Made by a program: the position numbers and the translations under genes. The notes below the pieces were generated by a model. It ran no database searches. It was not told the DNA's origin and saw only the letters and a list, made by a program, of their open reading frames with translations. From Parcubacteria group bacterium (GTDB lineage Bacteria; Patescibacteriota; Minisyncoccia; Minisyncoccales; CG1-02-41-26), in contig JABMPZ010000055.1 of NCBI GenBank assembly GCA_013203565.1, positions 1-5,258 of the forward strand: a stretch of DNA of 5,258 nt. The letters run 5' to 3'. This document shows, one piece after another, positions 1-4,533 of the stretch. The stretch's first letter is position 1; each line of letters begins with the position of its first letter.

Positions 1-1
1 A

Positions 2-964
2 AAGCAGATTATCTATTTTGCTGTTTCTTTATTATTAATTGTTTTATTGAGTTTTTTAGATTTAATGTTTTTAAAAACGAATTCTTATTTAATTTTAATA
101 TTTTATTCTCTTTCTCTTTTATCCCTTGCAGGGCTTCTTGTATTTGGTGAGATAACAAGGGGAATAAGGGGTTGGTATAAGATAGGGCCTATTTCTTTAG
201 ACCCTGTGCCATTGTCAGCTATTGTTTTGATTATTGTTTTGGCAAAGTATTTCTCTTCACGACATATAGAGCTTAAAACCTTTAAGCCAATTGTTCTTTC
301 TGCTGTTTATGTTGCTTTACCGGGGTTGTTGGTTTTTTTACAGCCAGACCTTGGAAGCGCACTTACTTTAGTTGCTATTTGGTTTGGTATAGTTGTTTTT
401 TCTGGGATTAAGTTAAAACATTTTTTCATTCTCTGCCTCATATTCTTAGTATTGTTTGCTGTTGGTTGGAAATTTGTTTTAAAAGATTATCAGAAACAAA
501 GGATTTCAAGTTTTATGAACCCAGCACTTGACCAGCAGGGGATATCTTGGAGTGTAAATCAATCTAAAATTGCTATTGGCTCTGGTGGGCTCTTGGGACA
601 AGGAATCACCCATGGCACGCAAACACAGTATGGGTTTTTATCAGAGCCCAAAACTGACTTCATATTCTCAACAATTGCTGAAGAAGGAGGGTTTGTGGGG
701 GCTGTGATTGTTCTTGGTTTACTATTGTTATTATTCTGGATGATAATTAGAATTGCTTTTAGGACTGATAACAATCTTACTCGTCTTTTTGCCTCTGGGT
801 TTGGTTTTTTGATTTTATCCCAGGCATCTATCAATTTAGGTATGTGTTTAGGTCTTTTGCCGGTTATTGGGTTACCTCTACCATTCGTAAGTTACGGAGG
901 TAGTCAATTACTGGCTTTCTACACAGGCCTAGGAATCCTAATGAGTTTGGAGAAAAAGGATTGA
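2..964 (+). CDS. rodA: RodA, SEDS-family peptidoglycan glycosyltransferase (5' partial)
   Basis: This is a polytopic membrane protein of the RodA/FtsW/SpoVE (SEDS) family. The family polymerises lipid II into glycan strands with a class B PBP, and RodA serves the elongation machinery. The frame is open from base 2 with no stop, so the gene starts upstream; the TTG at 47 is internal because codons 2-46 read as another hydrophobic helix. About 320 residues are visible, against about 370 in E. coli RodA. Numbering from the codon at base 2, the visible motifs are QPDLGSA (114-120), NQSKIAIGSGG (186-196), GTQTQYGF and then TDFIF, whose Asp219 matches the catalytic Asp of the family, and near the end GLLPVIGLPLPFVSYGGS. 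The TQTQ and GLPLP wording favours RodA over FtsW. The usual QPSE(x)xK motif reads DPVPLSA (67-73), losing the conserved Glu and Lys. The stop is TGA, with a TAA two codons later. Confidence 0.88.
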   Translation, partial: KQIIYFAVSLLLIVLLSFLDLMFLKTNSYLILIFYSLSLLSLAGLLVFGEITRGIRGWYKIGPISLDPVPLSAIVLIIVLAKYFSSRHIELKTFKPIVLSAVYVALPGLLVFLQPDLGSALTLVAIWFGIVVFSGIKLKHFFILCLIFLVLFAVGWKFVLKDYQKQRISSFMNPALDQQGISWSVNQSKIAIGSGGLLGQGITHGTQTQYGFLSEPKTDFIFSTIAEEGGFVGAVIVLGLLLLLFWMIIRIAFRTDNNLTRLFASGFGFLILSQASINLGMCLGLLPVIGLPLPFVSYGGSQLLAFYTGLGILMSLEKKD

Positions 965-988
965 CCATAAATACAATAATGTTATAGT
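961..988 (+). promoter_or_regulatory. Candidate sigma70-type promoter for the surface-protein gene at 1044
   Basis: TTGACC (961-966, five of six to TTGACA) lies 16 bp before TATAGT (983-988, five of six to TATAAT). The -35 overlaps the rodA stop codon. The expected start near 995 would leave a leader of about 50 nt containing the hairpin at 1009-1029. It is inferred from motif match only; AT-rich DNA yields such matches by chance. Confidence 0.4.
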
Positions 989-999
989 ATAGTATAGTA
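983..999 (+). repeat. Pentanucleotide tandem repeat TATAG x3
   Basis: Three consecutive TATAG units (983-987, 988-992, 993-997) are followed by TA. The array creates three overlapping TATAGT hexamers at 983, 988 and 993, each a possible -10 element, so unit number would set the spacing to the TTGACC at 961. Confidence 0.75.
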
Positions 1000-1008
1000 A
1001 TGTTAAGC

Positions 1009-1029
1009 GGAAGGAGTCGGACTCCTTCC
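1009..1029 (+). repeat. Short dispersed hairpin repeat, copy 1
   Basis: Arms GGAAGGAGTC (1009-1018) and GACTCCTTCC (1020-1029) are perfect inverse complements around a single G; as RNA this gives a 9-bp stem with a CGG loop. The same 21-bp element with two differences occurs at 3797-3817, and similarity continues into the flank (CAAG, then an A-rich stretch ending AAAAAG). No T-tract follows, so it is not a standard intrinsic terminator. It lies between the candidate promoter and the ATG at 1044. It may be a REP-like dispersed palindrome or a leader hairpin. Confidence 0.7.
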
Positions 1030-1043
1030 AAGATATAAAAAGT

Positions 1044-2369
1044 ATGTTAAAAAACAAAAAACAAAAAGGGTTTTCTACAATATTAATTGTAGTTGCTGTG
1101 TTAGTGGTTATCGCTGGCGGGGTTTTGGTTTGGCAGTATTTGCCTGGGTCAGTAAAGCAAGGGCTACCCGCAGATAATGAAATGGCTGATTGGGAAACAT
1201 ATTCAGATGATATAGCAGGTTATCAAATCAAATACCCTTCTTCTTATACGACAAAAATATCTAACTGTTTTGTGAATAAAAAAGATGGGCAAAAATTAAA
1301 TGACGAAAAATCAATAAATATTAGTGATCAAGTAAAACTGTCCGTTCATATTTGCTATTTTAATGGAACCGCAAGCGATTTATTTCAAGAAGATGGGTTT
1401 GTTCCTATAACTATCGGTGGTCGAAGTGCTTTTAAAAAAGAATTTGAAATAAGGGGCGGAGGAAGGGGCTGGTATTATATTCAAAAAGACAATTCAAGTG
1501 TTATATTTATTGATGCAAATTGGGCTTATTCTGGAATATATCCAAATACAGTTGCCGACGAGGATTTCAATAAGAGAAAGCAGACTATAGATCAAATTCT
1601 TTCCACGTTTAAGTTTGTTGAAAAAGAGCTTCTTACTTCCTGTTCTGGATGTAATGAATGCAAAGAACTTTACGACGTTGCGATTGAAAGAAAAGATGAG
1701 AACATATGTAAAAACATACCAGTAGATATAAGATATTGCTCATATAGTGGAAATGAATGTTTTGTGTTTTTATCAAAGCTTAAAGATGACATTTCAATAT
1801 GTAAAATGGCTGACACGCGATATGATAGTTCATGTGACGATTACTTCCAGGAGCAAGGGAAGAATCTTCCACCTGTTATTATAACTCATCAGGAGAAAAA
1901 GGATTGGGAGCTGTACAAGAATGAAGATTTTAGTTTTGAAGTGGGGTATCCATCTATAGCAAAATCTACAGATACAAGAACAAACAAAACTATTTCTTTA
2001 GAAACAGAGGTAAATCCTAGATGGTATGGCGATGATTTTGTTGTACGTTTTGTTAATTTGAATATTTCAATTAAGGTTGAGGAGCAAAAACAAGAACTTC
2101 CTATGAGATTATGGGTACAAAAATATGAGGAGTGCGGTCTATTTTTTAAGCCATACGGGAGAGATATGCAAATAGCTGGTGTGGAAGGATTACAGATTGA
2201 GGATGCAATGACTTGTCCACCTGGTGGTGGTGGAAAATCAGGCACTGTTTATCTGCCAAAAGATTCAAAGATTTATAGTTTGTCAATTGGTATTGGAGAG
2301 GGTTATTCGATTGATAATTTAGGCGAAATTTTTAATCAAATGCTTTCCACATTTAAGTTTATTGATTAA
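1044..2369 (+). CDS. Pilin-like membrane-anchored surface protein with two related domains and a Cys-rich linker
   Basis: Function is unknown. The 441-residue product starts with a short Lys-rich stretch, QKGFST and a single hydrophobic helix (residues about 12-33). This resembles a type IV prepilin leader (possible cleavage after Gly9), but the usual Glu at mature position 5 is absent, so it may simply be a signal anchor. Domain 1 (about 49-193) begins DWETY, contains YQIKYP and ends QILSTFKF. Domain 2 (about 287-441) begins DWELY, contains FEVGYP and ends QMLSTFKFID. These look like two copies of one fold, possibly the PsbP-related family common in CPR surface proteins; that name is an inference. 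The linker (200-264) carries eight cysteines, and each domain has two more, suggesting an exported, disulfide-bonded protein. ATG 1044 has no good ribosome binding site, but its MLKNK start recurs in the paralogue at 4534. Confidence 0.82.
   Translation: MLKNKKQKGFSTILIVVAVLVVIAGGVLVWQYLPGSVKQGLPADNEMADWETYSDDIAGYQIKYPSSYTTKISNCFVNKKDGQKLNDEKSINISDQVKLSVHICYFNGTASDLFQEDGFVPITIGGRSAFKKEFEIRGGGRGWYYIQKDNSSVIFIDANWAYSGIYPNTVADEDFNKRKQTIDQILSTFKFVEKELLTSCSGCNECKELYDVAIERKDENICKNIPVDIRYCSYSGNECFVFLSKLKDDISICKMADTRYDSSCDDYFQEQGKNLPPVIITHQEKKDWELYKNEDFSFEVGYPSIAKSTDTRTNKTISLETEVNPRWYGDDFVVRFVNLNISIKVEEQKQELPMRLWVQKYEECGLFFKPYGRDMQIAGVEGLQIEDAMTCPPGGGGKSGTVYLPKDSKIYSLSIGIGEGYSIDNLGEIFNQMLSTFKFID
1119..1148 (+). 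repeat. Direct repeat, 5' module, copy 1 (identical to 4618-4647)
   Basis: Thirty bases encoding GVLVWQYLPG, the end of the membrane anchor, are identical to 4618-4647 in the paralogue. Around them, the 87 bases from the QKG codons to this point match at all but 12 positions, many of them synonymous. Confidence 0.85.
1593..1616 (+). repeat. Domain-end repeat, copy 1 (QILSTFKF)
   Basis: This 24-base unit encodes the end of domain 1 and recurs with few changes at 2337-2360 (end of domain 2) and 5140-5163 (end of the paralogue). TTTCCAC and TTTAAGTTT are the shared core. It marks the domain boundary and supports internal duplication. Confidence 0.75.
2337..2360 (+). repeat. Domain-end repeat, copy 2 (QMLSTFKF)
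   Basis: Second copy of the domain-end unit. The wider block 2325-2369, including the stop codon, matches 5128-5172 at 42 of 45 positions; the differences are one base each in the Met/Ile, Leu/Ile and stop (TAA/TAG) codons. Confidence 0.85.
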
Positions 2370-2383
2370 ACAACTTAAGTTGT
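2370..2383. promoter_or_regulatory. Perfect 14-bp palindrome directly after the stop codon
   Basis: The core CAACTTAAGTTG (2371-2382), extended by A and T on either side, is self-complementary. It has no loop and no T-tract, so it is a DNA-level dyad and not an intrinsic terminator. It overlaps the DnaA-box match at 2381-2389 and sits 12 bp before the -35 at 2395. It could be a protein-binding site; no binding protein can be named. Confidence 0.4.
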
Positions 2384-2389
2384 GGATAA
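2381..2389 (-). promoter_or_regulatory. Single DnaA-box match (TTATCCACA on the - strand)
   Basis: TGTGGATAA on the + strand is the exact complement of the canonical DnaA box. It stands alone, without the clustered boxes or AT-rich unwinding element of an origin, so this is not an oriC call. It lies just upstream of the promoter at 2395, a position where DnaA could influence transcription. A chance match is also plausible. Confidence 0.25.
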
Positions 2390-2394
2390 TTAGC

Positions 2395-2423
2395 TTGACA
2401 ATGCGATTTTTGACTAGTAGAAT
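2395..2423 (+). promoter_or_regulatory. Strong candidate sigma70-type promoter for the AAA ATPase gene
   Basis: TTGACA (2395-2400), a perfect -35, is separated by 17 bp from TAGAAT (2418-2423), one mismatch from TATAAT. The predicted start is near 2430, leaving a leader of about 44 nt before ATG 2474. The ATPase therefore probably has its own transcript. A very similar element (GCTTGACA ... AATGGG) occurs after the paralogous surface gene at 5220-5252. Confidence 0.65.
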
Positions 2424-2432
2424 GGGTTGTAA

Positions 2433-2458
2433 TAGGCATAATTGTACAATTTTGCCTA
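2433..2458. promoter_or_regulatory. 26-bp operator-like dyad / leader hairpin before the ATPase
   Basis: TAGGCATAATTGT (2433-2445) and ACAATTTTGCCTA (2446-2458) are inverse complements at 12 of 13 pairs, the exception being T2439/T2452. It starts about 10 bp past the -10 hexamer, overlapping or just after the predicted transcription start, and ends 15 bp before the ATG. Placement and symmetry fit an operator for a dimeric repressor; as RNA it would form an AU-rich 5' hairpin. No T-tract follows. Confidence 0.5.
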
Positions 2459-2473
2459 ATAACATAAAAGATA

Positions 2474-3766
2474 ATGGACAAAAATGAAATAATTAAGATT
2501 TTAGAAGATTGGAATTTTTGGAATAAAAGTATTGCAATTGGCATAAAGAGACCTTTTTATTTAGAAAAATTGCAAAAATTGCTTACAGCTAAGCAGATTA
2601 TTGTTATCACAGGAGCCCGTAGAAGCGGGAAGTCTTTTATTATGCGCCAATTAGCAGAAAACATTATTCAACAAGGCGTAGATAAGAAAAATATCTTAAT
2701 GATTAATTTGGAAGACCCGAGGTTTGTTGACTTAGATGTTTCTTTATTACAGAAAATTTACGAAACATATTTAGAGTTTTTGCAACCAAAAGGCAAACAT
2801 TATGTTTTATTAGATGAGGTACAAGAGGTTGAGAAATGGGAAAAATGGGTTTTAATGATGCAGGAGTTAAAAAAAGCCCAGATAATTCTTTCTGGATCTA
2901 ACGCTAAATTATTAAGCAGAGAATTAGCCACCCTATTAACTGGTCGCCATTTAAATATGCAAGTTATGCCACTTTCTTTTAAAGAATTTCTAAACTTTAA
3001 TGGCGTGGCTAATAGAGATGAATTAGCTGTAAAGGGTTTACTCAAAAACTTTATTGAAGAAGGAGCTTTTCCTGAGGTTGTTTTGAATAAACAAAAGAAA
3101 GAACTCCTTTTAACCTATTTCAATGATATTTTAGAAAAAGATTTAATAAAAAGATATAAAGTAAGAAAAACAGAAAAGTTTAAAGAAGTTTTAAAGTTTT
3201 ATTTCAGCAATATATCTTCTTTGGTCACCTCTCGGTCTTCGGCTAAATCTTTAGAAGTGTCTGCAGAAACAGTAGAAAAGTTTTCTTCCTATTTTGAAAC
3301 AAATTATCTTTTGTTCTTTTTAAAAAGATTTTCATTTAAAACAAGAGAACAGAATAAAAGCCCTCGTAAGGTTTATGCTATAGATGTTGGCTTATCCAAT
3401 GCTGTTGGCTTTAGGTTTAGTGAAAATATCGGCAAGTTAATAGAAAATGTTGTTTTTCTCCGTCTTTTAAGAAAGAGTTTGTCTAACCCTTTGATTGAAA
3501 TTTTTTATTGGAAAGACGAAAAACATAAAGAGGTTGATTTTCTGTTGAAAGAGAATACAGTTATTAAACAGCTTATACAGGTTTGTTGGGATCTTTCGGA
3601 TATTAAAACAAGAAAAAGAGAGATTGATGCCTTATTAAAATCTAGTATAGAATTACAATGTAATGATTTATTAGTTATAACTGACGAGGATGAAAAACAA
3701 GAGGAAGTAAAAGGCAAAATAATTAAATTTGTTCCTCTTTGGAAATGGCTTTTGAACGAGAAATAA
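2474..3766 (+). CDS. AAA_14 / DUF4143 predicted ATPase (COG1373 type)
   Basis: The 430-residue protein is full length for the COG1373 AAA+ ATPase family, whose cellular role is not established. The ATPase domain (about 38-175) has Walker A GARRSGKS (47-54, Lys53), Walker B YVLLDEVQ (110-117, Asp114 and Glu115), a sensor-1-like stretch IILSGSNAKLL (137-147), and the family signature TGR followed by PLSFKEFL (166-173). The C-terminal DUF4143 region begins around the YFNDILEKDLIKRY segment (215-228) and has a PD-(D/E)XK-like arrangement: Glu324 in ENVVFLRL, FYWKDEKHKEVDFLL (344-358, Asp355), then LIQVCWDL with Gln369 in place of the usual Glu/Gln-x-Lys lysine-bearing strand. No membrane segment is seen. 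ATG 2474 is supported by the leader and promoter; the ribosome binding site is weak (AAAAGA). All nucleotide-binding residues are intact. It is transcribed toward the toxin-antitoxin pair, 121 bp away. Confidence 0.88.
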   Translation: MDKNEIIKILEDWNFWNKSIAIGIKRPFYLEKLQKLLTAKQIIVITGARRSGKSFIMRQLAENIIQQGVDKKNILMINLEDPRFVDLDVSLLQKIYETYLEFLQPKGKHYVLLDEVQEVEKWEKWVLMMQELKKAQIILSGSNAKLLSRELATLLTGRHLNMQVMPLSFKEFLNFNGVANRDELAVKGLLKNFIEEGAFPEVVLNKQKKELLLTYFNDILEKDLIKRYKVRKTEKFKEVLKFYFSNISSLVTSRSSAKSLEVSAETVEKFSSYFETNYLLFFLKRFSFKTREQNKSPRKVYAIDVGLSNAVGFRFSENIGKLIENVVFLRLLRKSLSNPLIEIFYWKDEKHKEVDFLLKENTVIKQLIQVCWDLSDIKTRKREIDALLKSSIELQCNDLLVITDEDEKQEEVKGKIIKFVPLWKWLLNEK

Positions 3767-3796
3767 TTTGAAGAATATAACTTAAAAACAAGAACA

Positions 3797-3817
3797 GGAA
3801 GGAGCCAGACTCCTTCC
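3797..3817 (+). repeat. Short dispersed hairpin repeat, copy 2
   Basis: Arms GGAAGGAG (3797-3804) and CTCCTTCC (3810-3817) pair around a CCAGA loop. It equals copy 1 at 1009-1029 except at two central positions, and the downstream flank is also alike (CAAG, then an A-rich run ending AAAAAG). Like copy 1 it follows a gene end and has no T-tract. One central change breaks the inner pair, shortening the stem from 9 to 8 bp. Confidence 0.7.
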
Positions 3818-3842
3818 AAGGGATTAAAAAGAAGTAGAAAGG

Positions 3843-3871
3843 TTGATTTTTGCCCTTAAATTTGCTATTTT
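3843..3871 (+). promoter_or_regulatory. Candidate extended -10 promoter for the toxin-antitoxin operon
   Basis: TTGATT (3843-3848) is 17 bp from TATTTT (3866-3871), preceded by TGC, an extended -10 signature. The expected start near 3878 leaves a leader of about ten nucleotides holding the ribosome binding site. Each hexamer is only four of six to consensus, so this is moderate evidence. Confidence 0.35.
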
Positions 3872-3875
3872 TAAG
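3855..3875. promoter_or_regulatory. Possible operator dyad over the toxin-antitoxin promoter
   Basis: CTTAAA (3855-3860) and TTTAAG (3870-3875) form a 6-bp inverted repeat with a 9-bp spacer that contains most of the -10 element. Antitoxins and toxin-antitoxin complexes commonly bind such sites to autoregulate. The arms are short and AT-rich, so chance is likely enough to keep this low. Confidence 0.25.
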
Positions 3876-3880
3876 TAAGA

Positions 3881-3886
3881 AAGGAG
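3881..3886 (+). promoter_or_regulatory. Shine-Dalgarno AAGGAG unusually close to its ATG
   Basis: This is the only strong Shine-Dalgarno sequence before a gene in the window, yet just one base (T3887) separates it from ATG 3888, well under the usual 5-9. No later in-frame ATG, GTG or TTG lies before the conserved DUF433 core, so the start stands; initiation may be inefficient. Confidence 0.55.
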
Positions 3887-3887
3887 T

Positions 3888-4145
3888 ATGACTAATCAAT
3901 ATCAAAAAAGAATAAAGGCTGATCCAAAAGTATTGGCAGGAAAACCAATTATTAAAGGAACTCGCATTGCAGTAGAGTTTGTTTTGCGTTTGTTGGCACA
4001 AGGCATGACCGAAAAAGAGATTTTGGAAAATTACACACATCTTAAAAAGGAAGACATTAAGGCAGTTTTAGAATACGCTGCACAGGTCATTGGGGAAGAG
4101 CAGGTTTTCCCTTTAATATTTCCTAAAACTCATAAATATGCCTAA
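3888..4145 (+). CDS. DUF433 family antitoxin (VapB-like)
   Basis: An 85-residue DUF433 protein, the usual size of the family. DUF433 proteins are winged-helix-like small proteins found next to DUF5615 PIN-like toxins and are taken to be their antitoxins. The core covers residues about 11-66: DPKVLAGKPIIKGTRIAVE, then FVLRLLAQGMTEKEILENY and the ending HLKKEDIKAVLEYAAQ, all close to the family pattern. The first residues are polar and basic, and the C-terminal tail (67-85) is the part likely to contact the toxin. The stop codon overlaps the toxin start by 8 bases (4138-4145), so translation is probably coupled, with the antitoxin made first. A candidate promoter and small dyad precede it. Family identity is secure from sequence; activity is inferred. 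Confidence 0.88.
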   Translation: MTNQYQKRIKADPKVLAGKPIIKGTRIAVEFVLRLLAQGMTEKEILENYTHLKKEDIKAVLEYAAQVIGEEQVFPLIFPKTHKYA

Positions 4146-4500
4146 TGTGCAATTATTGCTCAACGAAAATATTGGTGTTAAGACGGCAAAATTTTTACGC
4201 GACAAAGGTTATGATATTAAGTCAACCATTGAGGATTTTAGAGGGGTAGACGACAAGACATTAATGAAAATAGCTGATAAAGATAAGCGTATTATCGTTA
4301 CCCTAGATAGGGATTTTTGTCAATTAGTCTTCCGCGATACTTTACCTTGTCGCGGTATTGTTTTACTAAGGTTGAATAATGAGTTGCCAGAGAGTATAAA
4401 TAAGGTGTTAGATTTATTTTTAAAAAATAACAAACAAGATTTAAATAATAAGTTTGTTGTTGTTTCTGAAAATAGAGTGAGAATAAGACGAATTAAATAA
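4138..4500 (+). CDS. DUF5615 PIN-like toxin
   Basis: A 120-residue DUF5615 protein, a PIN-like fold family presumed to act as RNases in toxin-antitoxin pairs. Motifs in order are LLLNENIG (6-13), FLRDKGYDI (19-27), GVDDKTLMKIA (36-46) with Asp39 at the conserved acidic position, IIVTLDRDF (52-60) with Asp57 and Asp59, and GIVLLRL (73-79). The first motif is usually LLDEN or ADEN, so Asn9 replaces the first expected acidic residue while Glu10 remains. This could weaken metal binding, or be a normal variant of this subfamily. The ATG lies inside the end of the antitoxin gene in another frame, typical of coupled toxin-antitoxin translation. No separate ribosome binding site is seen. Length and ending look complete. 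Confidence 0.85.
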   Translation: MPNVQLLLNENIGVKTAKFLRDKGYDIKSTIEDFRGVDDKTLMKIADKDKRIIVTLDRDFCQLVFRDTLPCRGIVLLRLNNELPESINKVLDLFLKNNKQDLNNKFVVVSENRVRIRRIK

Positions 4501-4533
4501 ACATTAAAATGATATGCCAAAAATAAAAAAAAT

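Noticed and set aside
47..49. TTG at 47 as the start of rodA
   Set aside because: The frame is open back to base 2 and those codons encode a hydrophobic helix continuous with the RodA fold; the visible protein also lacks about 50 residues compared with family members, so the gene is cut by the window edge.
962..970. Alternative genetic code with UGA as glycine
   Set aside because: RodA ends in TGA and a TAA follows two codons later, so this gene alone cannot decide. However, the other five genes run full length without a single in-frame TGA and encode Gly with GGN, which fits code 11.
1009..1029. Hairpin copy 1 (and copy 2 at 3797-3817) as Rho-independent terminators
   Set aside because: The stems are suitable, but the bases after the right arm are AAGATATAAAAAG and AAGGGATTAAAAAG, with no T-tract on the + strand. 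The T-rich side faces the other strand, where no gene ends.
983..1029. CRISPR array or transposon ends
   Set aside because: The repeats are either too short and without spacers (TATAG), or only two copies nearly 2.8 kb apart. No transposase, integrase or target-site duplication is visible anywhere in the window.
1889..2245. Minus-strand open frames, for example 1889-2245, 2359-2544, 3505-3819, 3723-4040 and 4610-4969
   Set aside because: They lie opposite genes with clear family motifs, have low-complexity Ser/Phe-rich translations, lack ribosome binding sites and match no recognisable family.
2371..2473. Replication origin suggested by the DnaA-box match
   Set aside because: Only one exact box is present, with no cluster, no unwinding element and no dnaA, dnaN or gidA neighbours.
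2474..4500. ATPase plus toxin-antitoxin genes as one new defence system
   Set aside because: The ATPase has its own promoter, is separated from the pair by 121 bp including a hairpin repeat, and the DUF433/DUF5615 pair has its own candidate promoter. Adjacency in one window does not show that they work together.
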